A stretch of DNA of 53,759 nucleotides from Desulfuromonadales bacterium (GCA_027065695.1 JAMONP010000008.1:1-53759); one strand, 5' to 3'. Shown: positions 25,882 to 34,413, counted from the first letter of the stretch. Notes: a model not told the origin generated them from the letters alone. Numbers and translations are program-made.

Positions 25882-27348
25882 ATGAGTGCAGCAGAAGCAG
25901 CAGTAAAATTTGTCACCGAGACCCCGGAGAAAGAGATCACCCGGGTCAAGGAATGGATCAATACCGAAGAGTATAAAGAGAAGAACTTTGAACGGACCGC
26001 GCTGGTGGTTAATCCGGCTCATGCCTGTCAGCCACTCGGCGCGCAGATGGTGGCGACCGGCTTTGAAGGTGCCCTGCCGTTCATACACGGCTCCCAGGGG
26101 TGTGCGTCCTATTTCCGCAGCACCTTCAGCCGCCATTACCGCGAGCCTTCGGCAGCAACCTGCGATGCCATGACTGAGGACGGTGCGGTGTTCGGTGGCC
26201 AGAACAACCTTTTTGAAGGTCTGGAGAATGCCTACGCTCTCTACAAGCCAACAATGATACCGGTCTTCACCACCTGCATGCCCGAGGTTATCGGCGACGA
26301 TCTGAATGCCTACATCAAAAATGCCAAGAAGAAAGAGTTGATACCGGCAGATCTGCCGACACCATATGCCAACACGCCGAGTTTTAACGGTACGCATATT
26401 CATGGTTACGATGCCATGCTGCGCAGCATTCTGCAGGATCTAACCACCGATAAAAAGATCGAGGACAAAGGCACCGGTAAGTTGAATATCATCCCCGGTT
26501 TCGACGGCAATGTCGGCAACCTGCGTGAGTACAAACGCATCTGTGAGTTGATGGGCATCCCCTACACCATGCTCGCCGATGTCTCCGACGTCTTTGATTC
26601 GGGCTGCGATGGTGAGTACAAGCTCTACCCGGGCGGCACCAAGATCGAGGATGCGGCCGAGTCGATCAATGGCAAGGCAACAGTCTCCATGATGAAGTAC
26701 TCCACCCTCAACACCATGAAGTTTATCAACTGCGAGTACTCCGGCGCCAAAGAAGTTCTGTCGATGCCCTTCGGTGTTAAAAAGACCGACGAGATGTTGC
26801 TCAAGCTGAGTGAGCTGTTCGGCAAGCCAATTCCGGAACAATTGAAAAAAGAGCGTGCTCTGGCCGTCGACGCCATGACCGATGCTCATCAGTACCTGCA
26901 TGGCCTCAAATTCGCCGTAGTCGGTGATCCTGATTACCTGCTTGGTATCGTCTCATTCCTGCTTGAGATGGGTGCCCATCCCTGGCATGTGCTCTGTTCC
27001 CGGGCGACCAAAAAGTTCAAGAAGGAAATGGACGCGCTGCTTGAGTCTTCACCTTTCGGTGAAGGCTGCACCTGCTATATCAACAAGGATCTCTGGCACA
27101 TGCGCAGCCTGCTGGCCACCGATCCGGTCGCGGGAATCATCGGCGATACCCACGCCAAGTTTGCGGCCCGTGATGCCAAAATCCCGTTGTTCCGCATCGG
27201 CTTCCCGATTATTGACCGCGTTAACCTGCACCGTTCGCCGGTGGTCGGTTATACGGGTGCGATCAATATGCTGAGCATGATTGCCAACAAGTTTTTGGAT
27301 ATTAAAGACGAGACTTGTGAAGATCAGTGGTTCGAGATGATGAGGTAA
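25882..27348 (+). CDS. nifK: Nitrogenase molybdenum-iron protein beta chain
   Basis: Forms the alpha2beta2 MoFe protein and supplies P-cluster ligands. 488 residues. NPAHACQPLGAQM (P-cluster Cys), PFIHGSQGCASYFRSTFSRH, and VFTTCMPEVIGDDL are characteristic. AAGGAGATAGAC precedes ATG 25882. The N-terminal extension is shorter than in Azotobacter NifK. Confidence 0.97.
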   Translation: MSAAEAAVKFVTETPEKEITRVKEWINTEEYKEKNFERTALVVNPAHACQPLGAQMVATGFEGALPFIHGSQGCASYFRSTFSRHYREPSAATCDAMTEDGAVFGGQNNLFEGLENAYALYKPTMIPVFTTCMPEVIGDDLNAYIKNAKKKELIPADLPTPYANTPSFNGTHIHGYDAMLRSILQDLTTDKKIEDKGTGKLNIIPGFDGNVGNLREYKRICELMGIPYTMLADVSDVFDSGCDGEYKLYPGGTKIEDAAESINGKATVSMMKYSTLNTMKFINCEYSGAKEVLSMPFGVKKTDEMLLKLSELFGKPIPEQLKKERALAVDAMTDAHQYLHGLKFAVVGDPDYLLGIVSFLLEMGAHPWHVLCSRATKKFKKEMDALLESSPFGEGCTCYINKDLWHMRSLLATDPVAGIIGDTHAKFAARDAKIPLFRIGFPIIDRVNLHRSPVVGYTGAINMLSMIANKFLDIKDETCEDQWFEMMR

Positions 27349-27352
27349 ACAA

Positions 27353-27388
27353 CGGGACGCGACAAAACCTTCCTCGTTCCGCGTCACT
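27353..27388. repeat. CGCGTCCC/GGAACGAGGAA repeat after nifK (opposite orientation to 24228)
   Basis: GGGACGCGACAAAACC and TTCCTCGTTCCGCGTC pair imperfectly (GACGCG/CGCGTC). Its reverse complement aligns with the nifH-nifD unit. Could serve as an mRNA stabilising hairpin behind nifHDK. Confidence 0.6.
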
Positions 27389-27460
27389 CGTACCGGATTT
27401 TCTATGATAAGAACCAGGCGTTTTGAAATTGTCAGCAGTAACTCGAAGAGAGGATTGAGC

Positions 27461-27835
27461 ATGAAAGTCGCATTTGCCAGCACCGACAAGGTGCACATTG
27501 ATGAGCATTTCGGCAAAGCCGAAGAGTTTTATATCTGGAACATCGGTCCGGAAGAGGCCGCATTCAGCAGGATCGCGCAATTGAAGGTCGAGGAAGGCTA
27601 CATCGATGACAAGATCGAGGCCCGCACTGCTGTGCTTGCCGATTGTGCCTTGGTTTACGTTGGTGAAATTGGCGGACCTGCCGCAGCGCGGTTGGTACAG
27701 AAGAAGATTCACCCGATCAAGAGCAAAGAGCAGGAACCGATCACTGTGGTAGTGAAGAAACTTCAGGAAGTGCTCAAGGGTAATCCGCCGCCTTGGTTGC
27801 GCAAGGCGATATTGAAGGGTGAACGTCCGAGCTGA
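27461..27835 (+). CDS. nifX: NifX, FeMo-cofactor biosynthesis carrier
   Basis: 124 residues from ATG 27461. NifX/NifB-C fold: [26 protein letters not shown] start, [18 protein letters not shown] middle, and the NifX-type tail [13 protein letters not shown]. Binds cofactor precursors (NifB-co, VK-cluster) and passes them to NifEN in characterised systems. About 110 bases after nifK; the ferredoxin gene follows. Confidence 0.9.
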   Translation: MKVAFASTDKVHIDEHFGKAEEFYIWNIGPEEAAFSRIAQLKVEEGYIDDKIEARTAVLADCALVYVGEIGGPAAARLVQKKIHPIKSKEQEPITVVVKKLQEVLKGNPPPWLRKAILKGERPS

Positions 27836-27852
27836 AAGGGGACTGTCCCTTC
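27836..27852. repeat. GGGACTGTCCC repeat ahead of the ferredoxin gene
   Basis: AGGGGACTGTCCCTT palindrome directly after the nifX stop and next to the SD AAGGAG of the ferredoxin gene, so it can fold beside that ribosome site. Confidence 0.7.
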
Positions 27853-27866
27853 AAGGAGATAAGAGA

Positions 27867-28136
27867 ATGGCATTATTAACCGGAAAAACCTTTGGCGGGG
27901 ACGACTGGACGCCGACGTTTGTCACGTCAATCGATGAAGAAAAGTGCATCGGTTGTGGGCGTTGCTTCAAGTCTTGTGCACGCAAGGTGTTCAGCCCAGA
28001 GGACCATGAAGATGAGGAATCTGAATCGATCCGCATGATCATGACGATCGTCAATCAGGACAACTGTATTGGTTGCGCTGGCTGTGGGGTTGCTTGTCCG
28101 AAGAAGTGTTTTTCGTTCAAGACGATGGAAATCTGA
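27867..28136 (+). CDS. Nif-specific 2[4Fe-4S] ferredoxin (ferredoxin III type)
   Basis: 89 residues from ATG 27867 with AAGGAG upstream. Two clusters: [13 protein letters not shown] and [15 protein letters not shown], separated by a 40-residue acidic linker. The [20 protein letters not shown] start is typical of the ferredoxin found beside nifX and nifEN. Likely electron donor in cofactor assembly or to nitrogenase reductase. Confidence 0.9.
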   Translation: MALLTGKTFGGDDWTPTFVTSIDEEKCIGCGRCFKSCARKVFSPEDHEDEESESIRMIMTIVNQDNCIGCAGCGVACPKKCFSFKTMEI

Positions 28137-28155
28137 ATATGGTGAAGAGAACAGA

Positions 28156-28194
28156 GTTAAGGGCTCAGGGCAAAGCCCTTAACCTTTGGCCCTG
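28156..28194 (+). promoter_or_regulatory. Two mutually exclusive hairpins upstream of the second NifX-family gene
   Basis: GTTAAGGGCT (28156-28165) pairs with AGCCCTTAAC (28174-28183). Alternatively CAGGGCAAAG (28166-28175) pairs with CTTTGGCCCTG (28184-28194). The two folds share bases, so only one can form. It lies 30 bases before ATG 28224. It might be a translational switch or just a nested palindromic repeat. Confidence 0.5.
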
Positions 28195-28223
28195 GACTCT
28201 TTTCCCGATTTTGGGAGTAAATT

Positions 28224-28613
28224 ATGTTAATCGCAGTTACATCAAAAACCGGCACCGAGGTTGATCAACACTTCGGGCATGCCGAGAAGTTTCGCATCTT
28301 CAAATACCGTAAAGGTAACTCGGTCCAGGTCGCGGAAGTCGAGGTTGAAAAATACTGTTCTTTCGATCCCGATCATCCATTTCGACATGCGCAATTAAAC
28401 GGCATCATCAAGGTGCTTAAAGATTGTAAGGCAGTGGTCACTGCCATGATCGGTGATTTGCCGAAACAAGAACTGGAAAAACAAAACTTTAAAGTGATCA
28501 GTGCCGAAGGACCAATCGAACCTGCGCTGAAGTTGGCGCACGATGCGGTTTGCCAATGTTCCTGTGGCGGATTGAATAAAGCTGAAGAAAAATGTGAATT
28601 CAATGAAGCGTAG
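28224..28613 (+). CDS. NifX/NafY-family cofactor-binding protein with Cys-rich tail
   Basis: 129 residues. MLIAVTSKTGTEVDQHFGHA start and the CKAVVTAMIGDLPKQELEKQ middle are the dinitrogenase iron-molybdenum cofactor biosynthesis fold. The tail CQCSCGGLNKAEEKC adds four cysteines absent from NifX. The neighbouring NifB lacks the fused NifX-like C-terminal domain, so this separate protein may replace it (inference). Similar stand-alone proteins exist in anaerobic diazotrophs. Confidence 0.85.
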   Translation: MLIAVTSKTGTEVDQHFGHAEKFRIFKYRKGNSVQVAEVEVEKYCSFDPDHPFRHAQLNGIIKVLKDCKAVVTAMIGDLPKQELEKQNFKVISAEGPIEPALKLAHDAVCQCSCGGLNKAEEKCEFNEA

Positions 28614-28717
28614 TTCCACTGAGACTTGATTGACAGCTCCTGGGATGCAATGGCTATTGGCTTCGGCAGAGTGATCTAGAGGGGGGCACCCTGCCAATTT
28701 TTTCAAAATAAGAAGAA

Positions 28718-28789
28718 GTGATACAGAGTCGTATCACATCATAAAGACGGCAAAGACGCCCCGGGAGCAGATGCTCTAGTGGGCTTTTT
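28718..28789 (+). terminator. nifB leader: tandem hexaloop hairpins overlapping an intrinsic terminator
   Basis: Hairpin 1 GTGATAC-AGAGTC-GTATCAC (28718-28737), seven-base stem, loop A1/G4. Hairpin 2 GGC-AAAGAC-GCC (28749-28760), loop A1/G4. Terminator GCCC (28758-28761) pairs with GGGC (28781-28784) around GAGC/GCTC, then TTTTT. The shared GCC makes hairpin 2 and the terminator exclusive. I find no GG-N10-GC promoter between 28614 and 28717, so it probably acts inside the nifHDK transcript. Confidence 0.8.
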
Positions 28790-28794
28790 ATATG

Positions 28795-28811
28795 AGGGGA
28801 CAGTCCCTTAA
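28795..28811. repeat. GGGACAGTCCC repeat ahead of nifB
   Basis: GGGGACAGTCCCTTAA palindrome just before the nifB SD AAAGGAG; same family as the other copies in the nif region. Confidence 0.7.
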
Positions 28812-28823
28812 AGGAGAATAACC

Positions 28824-29693
28824 ATGGCCACAGGTTGCCCGATGATGAAAATGCAGAAGAAAACCGATCACCCCTGTTTCGGCGGTGATCACTCCAATAC
28901 CGGTCGAATTCATTTACCTGTTGCCCCGGGCTGTAATATCAAATGTGGCTTTTGTGAAAGGCGCTTTGATTGTGCCAATGAAACCCGACCCGGTGTCACC
29001 AGCAAGGTGCTCAGCCCGGAACAGGCTTTAGAGCGCGTCAGACTGGTCACTCGGCACCCTAAGGTTGGTAGCAAACTGAGAGTGGTTGGCATTGCTGGGC
29101 CCGGTGACCCACTCGCCAACCCGAAGACGTTTGAGACCTTTGAGTTGGTGAAAAAAGAATTCCCTGAGATGCACCTCTGCCTTTCCACCAATGGACTGTT
29201 GCTGACTGAGCACCTTGGTCGACTGGTTGAACTCGGCGTACACAGCGTTACGGTGACCATCAACGCCCTGACCCCGAAAACCGGGGCCAAGGTCTACGAA
29301 TGGATACGGCACTGCGGGGTGAAGTTGGAAGGTGAAGAGGGGGCCGCTATCCTGCTCAAGCGCCAGCTGGGCGGTGTCCGTTACGCCTCGGCCGCCGGCA
29401 TGATGGTGAAGATCAATTCCGTCTATATCCCCGGTGTTAACGATCACGAAATTCTCGATCTGGCGGTAAAGGTCCGCGACCTTGGCGCTGATGTCATGAA
29501 TATCATTCCAATGATCCCGCTGGGGATATTCAAGAATCTTGAGCCGCCTTCAGATGCGGTGATGGAGATGGTGCGCAACCAGGCGGAGCTGATTCTCTCT
29601 CAGACACGGCATTGCAAACAGTGTCGTGCAGATGCGGTTGGCATGATCGGGCAGGATCTGGATCTAGACGAGTTACACGCGCAGGCTGTCTAG
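28824..29693 (+). CDS. nifB: Nitrogenase cofactor biosynthesis radical-SAM protein NifB
   Basis: Builds NifB-co, the 8Fe-9S-C core of FeMo-co, from two 4Fe-4S clusters and SAM. 289 residues, the short form without a C-terminal NifX-like domain. HPCFGGDHSNTGRIHLPVAP start, radical-SAM CNIKCGFC, GIAGPGDPLANP, LSTNGLLL, and a terminal CKQCRADAVG binding the additional clusters. SD AAAGGAG. Confidence 0.97.
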   Translation: MATGCPMMKMQKKTDHPCFGGDHSNTGRIHLPVAPGCNIKCGFCERRFDCANETRPGVTSKVLSPEQALERVRLVTRHPKVGSKLRVVGIAGPGDPLANPKTFETFELVKKEFPEMHLCLSTNGLLLTEHLGRLVELGVHSVTVTINALTPKTGAKVYEWIRHCGVKLEGEEGAAILLKRQLGGVRYASAAGMMVKINSVYIPGVNDHEILDLAVKVRDLGADVMNIIPMIPLGIFKNLEPPSDAVMEMVRNQAELILSQTRHCKQCRADAVGMIGQDLDLDELHAQAV

Positions 29694-29787
29694 AGACTGT
29701 CCCGGTTTCTCACGGGACTGTCCCTTTACCACCTAAATTCAAAGTCTGGGACAGTCCCCTTAACTGCGGGGACAGTTCCTGGGGAGC
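29693..29787. repeat. Run of GGGACTGTCCC-type palindromes after nifB
   Basis: At least four half-units: GACTGTCCC, GGGACTGTCCC, GGGACAGTCCCC and GGGGACAGTTCC, with TTTCTCAC and TTAACTGC spacers. The densest cluster of this family in the window, filling the nifB-TauE gap. Confidence 0.75.
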
Positions 29788-29794
29788 AAAAACC

Positions 29795-30532
29795 ATGACA
29801 CCAGAAATGATCCCTTATCTTGCCGGTTGTATCTTTGTTGTTGCTATGATGTATGCCAGCGTCGGCCATGGTGGCGCATCTGGATATCTGGCGATCATGG
29901 CACTCTTCAGTTTGCTTCCCGAAGCGCTCAAGCCGACAGCTCTGATGCTCAATATCGTGGTTGCCGGAGTTGGAACCTATCTCTACTGCAGTGCTGGCCA
30001 GTTCTCATGGCGGGTTTTCTGGCCATTTGTAGTGACTTCGATTCCAATGAGTTTTCTGGGTGGTACTTTCAGTTTGCCTCCAGAGCTTTATCGTCCGGCG
30101 CTCGGAATGGTTCTTCTCTTTGCGGCATGGCGATTATTTGCACGCAGAAAGCATGAAGCTTATGAAGCCAAAACACCTTCTCTCCCTGTCGCCATGATCG
30201 TTGGTGGTGTACTCGGTTTCGCTTCCGGTTTGATCGGCGTTGGTGGCGGGATCTTCCTCAGTCCGTTGATGATTTTGCTTGGCTGGGCGCGGGTACGTGA
30301 AGTTTCAGGCATAGCTGCTCTTTTTATCCTGGTGAATTCGATCTCGGGACTGTTCGGCCACATGAGCAGCTTGCAGCACGTGCCGGATTATGCACCACTG
30401 CTGGCCAGCGTGGCTTTGGTTGGCGGTTCGATAGGTGCCATCTGTGGCAGTCGCCATCTACCGGTGGCAACCATTCTTAAAGCGATGTCGTTCATGTTGG
30501 TGATGGCAGGCGGGAAGATGTTTTTGATTTGA
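29795..30532 (+). CDS. TauE/SafE-family membrane permease
   Basis: 245 residues from ATG 29795 (GGGGAGCAAAAACC upstream), about eight helices. SVGHGGASGYLAIMAL near the N-terminus and GFASGLIGVGGGIFLSPLMIL in the second half are the paired family motifs. Members move sulfite, sulfoacetate or other sulfur and organic anions. Lying within the nif region, sulfur-compound traffic linked to cluster assembly is possible, but this is position-based guesswork. Confidence 0.9.
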   Translation: MTPEMIPYLAGCIFVVAMMYASVGHGGASGYLAIMALFSLLPEALKPTALMLNIVVAGVGTYLYCSAGQFSWRVFWPFVVTSIPMSFLGGTFSLPPELYRPALGMVLLFAAWRLFARRKHEAYEAKTPSLPVAMIVGGVLGFASGLIGVGGGIFLSPLMILLGWARVREVSGIAALFILVNSISGLFGHMSSLQHVPDYAPLLASVALVGGSIGAICGSRHLPVATILKAMSFMLVMAGGKMFLI

Positions 30533-30536
30533 GTGG

Positions 30537-30568
30537 AATAAGGGACACTCCCGGGAGTGTCCCTTATT
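30537..30568. terminator. 32-base perfect palindrome between convergent genes
   Basis: AATAAGGGACACTCCC at 30537-30552 followed directly by its reverse complement to 30568. Sits between the convergent TauE and NifQ-fusion genes, and the A/T flanks suit a bidirectional terminator. The core is a variant of the GGGAC...GTCCC family. Confidence 0.8.
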
Positions 30569-30582
30569 ATGTAAACTATTTG

Positions 30583-31590
30583 TCACTCCTCAGCAAAACA
30601 GAGAGCATAATCACTGCAAACGCCGCAGTTTGGTGCCTTACACATCACTCCACCATTCAAATCACAGACCTGCTTGAAAAGATAACGCTTCCAACGCATG
30701 TTTTGGTGGTTGGCTGCTGCCAGAGAAGGAAGATGGCGGCGGATTGCTGCAGTCAATTGTGACCTCTCGAACAGGCCCATGGCAACCCAGAGATGTCCGG
30801 GAAGAGCGGCACGGGCTACGATGATGTAACAGAGCCAAACGGAAGTAAGCAAATCATGAGTACATGGTTCAATTGGTACGTGGGAAATCAGGATCGATAT
30901 GACCTCTTCACTGTATTCTGGCAGTGGTTCAATTTCTGGAATGGCCGATTGTGACAGAAAGTCATAACTGACAGCAGGGAAGTATCTTTTCAAAATAGAG
31001 GTAATGTCACTCTTGGCCAAACCCAGCCTTGCTGAGAAATTGTGTGATTCCTGTACAGCAACGGCGAGTAAGCAGGCGAACAGGTGTCGGTCCTCATCAG
31101 TGATACAATCTGTTTTAGGACTGTTGATGAGTGTGGAATAGACAGGATCATTTGATGTCATTTCCGGGTTATGTTTTGTTTCGCTCTGTACACTGGTCTG
31201 AACTGTCTGGTGGTCATTGCGAGCACTTTTGACGGCAGCCTGCAATGCCTCGGCGGCCAGATTTGCGCAATAGCTGCGATCAGCAGGAAGTCCTTGCAGG
31301 GCATTACAGATCCGCTCGGCATCAATCCTCTGCAGATCGTCAAGCGTATATCCCACCGACATATCAGCAGCAACCGCACAGGCGGCCATGGAGAAGCCAC
31401 AACCGAAGACCTGGTAGCGAATATCGGAGACCATGTCAAGTTCGACCTTAAGAGTAAAGCGTGCTGCCAGACGACTGCCTGCCACCTCTGAATCCAGGCC
31501 AACCTCTCCTGTTCCGTCAGCATTTGACAAAACTCCGGCTCGGCGGGTATCGGTTGCCCATTGGCGTATGATGTCGGTGTAGCCTGTCAT
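30583..31590 (-). CDS. nifQ: IscU/NifU-N-like domain fused to NifQ
   Basis: 335 residues. About 25-125 is IscU-like (VFGCGFSMAACAVAADMSVG and RSYCANLAAEALQAAV), keeping two of the three scaffold cysteines; the first one (usually in a GAPACGD motif) is missing. About 165-335 is NifQ (FACLLAVAVQESHNF, LPGHLWVAMGLFERSQLTAAI), ending in CKAPNCGVCSDYALC, the C-x4-C-x2-C-x5-C cluster motif. NifQ supplies Mo as a Mo-Fe-S cluster for FeMo-co. Third gene of the nifE-nifN operon. The fusion suggests that a scaffold-like domain delivers or holds the Fe-S precursor (inference). Confidence 0.88.
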   Translation of the reverse strand: MTGYTDIIRQWATDTRRAGVLSNADGTGEVGLDSEVAGSRLAARFTLKVELDMVSDIRYQVFGCGFSMAACAVAADMSVGYTLDDLQRIDAERICNALQGLPADRSYCANLAAEALQAAVKSARNDHQTVQTSVQSETKHNPEMTSNDPVYSTLINSPKTDCITDEDRHLFACLLAVAVQESHNFSARLGLAKSDITSILKRYFPAVSYDFLSQSAIPEIEPLPEYSEEVISILISHVPIEPCTHDLLTSVWLCYIIVARAALPGHLWVAMGLFERSQLTAAIRRHLPSLAAANHQNMRWKRYLFKQVCDLNGGVMCKAPNCGVCSDYALCFAEE

Positions 31591-31611
31591 TTCATTCCTC
31601 TATCGTTAGCC

Positions 31612-31645
31612 AGGGACAGTTTCGTGAGAAACCGAGACGGTCCCC
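31612..31645. repeat. GGGACAGT...GGTCCCC repeat between nifN and the nifQ fusion
   Basis: AGGGACAGTTTCGTGAGAAACC and GAGACGGTCCCC form a palindrome with an internal TTTC/GAAA hairpin. Occupies the 55-base gap between the two genes and touches the nifN stop. Confidence 0.65.
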
Positions 31646-32937
31646 TAACCAGTTTGGCGGCCCCGCATTTCGGTCGCCGCATTTGCACATTCAAACAAGA
31701 AATATGCCCCACCCTCATACAGCACATCATTCTTCAAAGGATTTCCTACCTGCTCCCAATTGGGGAATCCACGTAGCACCAATCCTTTATGCAGTCGATG
31801 TGCCAGTGCCTCGCAGTGAAAGTTGCCAACAATCAGGTCATAGTCGTCGGCCATTTGCTCGGCGTCTTCCAGATCTCCAACCAGAACTTTTTCTGCTTTG
31901 ATCTTCTCCAGCTGTGGTGAATCAATCGTGGATATTGCCAGAGTGACTTTGCCGCCCGCATCATAGAGAGACTGACAGATTCCGGCAATATGATCCGGTT
32001 CAGCAGCGACCAGAAAGCGGGTTTGCCCCAGAGAAAAATGACTGTCGAGCATCGCATCCTGCATACGTTGACGCCAACGAGCCACAGGCAAAGGAGGGCC
32101 GCTGAAACCGGTTTCTGTCAACAGCAAGGCGGCCAGTGCATCGGTCGCTTCGAGACCCTGCAGGTGTGAGAAGTGTTGATGGCGCATTTCGGAATTCTTT
32201 TTCTGTAACACAGTGGCGCAACCTTGCATCGAATCACCGACTGTGATCACCAGGCCGGCATCAGCAAGCCTGCGGATTTCTGCCACAGTAATTCCACCGC
32301 TGGAAAGGGCCGCCTGCTTGTCACCCAGATGGCCATCAAGTGAAGTTGAGAGATCTGGCAGAACGAACACGTTGAAACCAAAGCCTTCGATGAATTCTTT
32401 GATTTTTTCGACTTCAATGGGTTGCAGGCTGATGTGTGGCAACAGGATCAGTTTGTTATCGTCAATCGTCTCAGTTGATTCAACCAACTGTTCGATCAAA
32501 GCTTTGCAGGTCAAAGCCCAGCCACTTTCGAAACTACCCTCATAGTCGGGCGTGTTGACATAGATCAGGGGATAGTCGATTTGTGCAGCGACTCCGCGGA
32601 TGTCATCACCCTTGGTCTCCGGTAAACCAGTAGTGTGCAGGCCAATCAGGCTTGGCGTCACTTTTTTGGTGATGTTTTTGACCGACTCAACGATGCTGTA
32701 ATTTCCACCATCGAGCACTGCGATGGCATCGGTGACAGCGGTAGTCTGGATGGCAATAGGCTCACAAAAATGCCGGGTGAAAAAGACCTTGGTGAAGCTG
32801 GTACATCCCTGCCCTCCATGCATCAACGGCATGCAGCCATCAATGCCCAGAAAGGCCAGGGTGGCCCCCATCGGTTGACTCAGTTTAAAGGGATTGACCT
32901 GTAACGGTTTATGCCTTTTATGGATTACTTCTCCCAT
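31645..32937 (-). CDS. nifN: FeMo-cofactor scaffold protein NifN
   Basis: Beta-like subunit of the NifEN scaffold where NifB-co is matured with Mo and homocitrate. 430 residues. HKPLQVNPFKLSQPMGATLA start, LMHGGQGCTSFTKVFFTRHF, TTGLPETKGDDIRG and VTVGDSMQGCATVL-like positions match NifN. Start overlaps the nifE 3' end by 13 bases. Confidence 0.96.
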   Translation of the reverse strand: MGEVIHKRHKPLQVNPFKLSQPMGATLAFLGIDGCMPLMHGGQGCTSFTKVFFTRHFCEPIAIQTTAVTDAIAVLDGGNYSIVESVKNITKKVTPSLIGLHTTGLPETKGDDIRGVAAQIDYPLIYVNTPDYEGSFESGWALTCKALIEQLVESTETIDDNKLILLPHISLQPIEVEKIKEFIEGFGFNVFVLPDLSTSLDGHLGDKQAALSSGGITVAEIRRLADAGLVITVGDSMQGCATVLQKKNSEMRHQHFSHLQGLEATDALAALLLTETGFSGPPLPVARWRQRMQDAMLDSHFSLGQTRFLVAAEPDHIAGICQSLYDAGGKVTLAISTIDSPQLEKIKAEKVLVGDLEDAEQMADDYDLIVGNFHCEALAHRLHKGLVLRGFPNWEQVGNPLKNDVLYEGGAYFLFECANAATEMRGRQTG

Positions 32938-34277
32938 GGCGCCCTCCGTGCGACGTTTTTAAAAACCGGATTCTGTAGAGCATTCTTGAGGTCTTCCGCC
33001 AGGTTGAGCAGGCCAGCGTAGCCGCCATAACTCTTTTTCTTCTCCTGGTTGACGTCAGCAAAGGCAATGCCCTTCTTGATCGCCGTGTAGAGGCTGCGAC
33101 CGCCAGCCAGCAGCAGGTCGGCACCGGTCTCGTCGATGATCTTTGCCTGCTCAATACCAGGATTCATCATCAGGACGCCGTGCTTGCCAAGCGTCTCTCT
33201 GGCCTTCTCACGGTCGTCCTCGGTGGCTTTCTTGACTGCGGTTGCCACGACTTCGATGCCAAGGTCCTGCAGGGCGGCAGCGATCGACCAGGTTTTGTTG
33301 CCACCGGTGTTGAGCACGGCCTTTTTGCCCTTGAAGAACTTCTGATACGGCTTAAGCTTTTCGGTCAGCTTCATCTCCTCCCTGGTAATGAGCCGTTTGG
33401 TTCGTTTGATCAGTCCGGCATCTCCCAAGCCCTCAGCAATAGCGAGCAGACCATTGCTTGTATCGCGTCGGCCGTAGAAAGAGAGCGAGATTGACGGGAT
33501 ACCGTAGCGCTCCTCCATCTTGCGAGTCAGCGAGACAAGGGATTTGGCGCAGACAATCACATTGAGTTTCGCCCGGTGGGCGGTGCAGATCGGTGCAACC
33601 CGACCATCACCGCTGAGTGTCGAAAGAACGCGGATGCCAAGCTCTTCCAGAAGGGGTGTGTACTGCCACATATCTCCGGTAACATTGTACTCGCCAATCA
33701 GGTTAATATCAAAATTCGTTGTTTTCTCCGGTTCTTTTGTACCAATCAGGTGAGCTAAGGCGGCTTCCCCTCCTAAACGGCTACCAAGGTTCTTGCTGCC
33801 GACAAAGCCGGGAGCATGCACCGGTACGACTGGAATATCATGGCGATCGGACGCCTGTTTACAGAGCAGATCAATATCGTCACCGATCATGGCGGTTACG
33901 CAGGTCGCGTAGACGAAAACGGCCTCTGGAGAATAATGCTCCATGATGTAATCGATCGATGCCGCGACTTTCTCTTCACCACTAAAAACCACATCGTTGA
34001 CCGTGATGTCGGTGGTAAAACCCATCTGGGTCAAGTCGCGGCCAGTGTAACTTGTGCCCGTGGCGCGGGTCTCCCATGAGGAGCCAAGACAAGTCATCGG
34101 ACCGTGGACCAGATGGGCGGCATCAGCATAAGGGAAGAGGGATATCTGGGCGCCTTCGAAGGCGCAGCCGCCTGTCGTTGCCCCGGGGGTCGGTGCGTTA
34201 CACGCTGTTTTTCTGGTCTTGTTGTGAGCGCAGGAGCTTTCGTCGAGCAGCTCTTTTATTTTGGGTTTGTTCGCCAT
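32925..34277 (-). CDS. nifE: FeMo-cofactor scaffold protein NifE
   Basis: Alpha-like subunit of NifEN. 450 residues. Cluster Cys regions CAFEGAQISLFPYADAAHLV and GPMTCLGSSWETR, VYATCVTAMIGDDIDLLCK, SLSFYGRRDTSNGLLAIAEG. First gene of the minus-strand operon nifE-nifN-nifQ fusion, behind its own sigma-54 promoter at about 34400. The leader between them has no clear hexaloop/terminator, unlike nifH, nifB and nifV. Confidence 0.97.
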   Translation of the reverse strand: MANKPKIKELLDESSCAHNKTRKTACNAPTPGATTGGCAFEGAQISLFPYADAAHLVHGPMTCLGSSWETRATGTSYTGRDLTQMGFTTDITVNDVVFSGEEKVAASIDYIMEHYSPEAVFVYATCVTAMIGDDIDLLCKQASDRHDIPVVPVHAPGFVGSKNLGSRLGGEAALAHLIGTKEPEKTTNFDINLIGEYNVTGDMWQYTPLLEELGIRVLSTLSGDGRVAPICTAHRAKLNVIVCAKSLVSLTRKMEERYGIPSISLSFYGRRDTSNGLLAIAEGLGDAGLIKRTKRLITREEMKLTEKLKPYQKFFKGKKAVLNTGGNKTWSIAAALQDLGIEVVATAVKKATEDDREKARETLGKHGVLMMNPGIEQAKIIDETGADLLLAGGRSLYTAIKKGIAFADVNQEKKKSYGGYAGLLNLAEDLKNALQNPVFKNVARRAPWEK

Positions 34278-34393
34278 GCTGGGCTGACCTCACGTCGAAG
34301 GGTTGAGAAATCAGTTCCGTCACATCGTTGGGAGGGAGACCGGCTTTTCCGGCAGCATTGGCGGTAAAGGTGGGTGATGTTCTGTCTTTTGTA

Positions 34394-34413
34394 AAAGCAA
34401 GAGTCTTGCCATA
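34394..34413 (-). promoter_or_regulatory. Sigma-54 promoter of nifE-nifN
   Basis: On the minus strand TTATGGCAAGACTCTTGCTT, with GG opposite 34409-34410 and GC opposite 34397-34398, ten bases between. Transcription start near 34385, about 108 bases before nifE. Confidence 0.82.
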
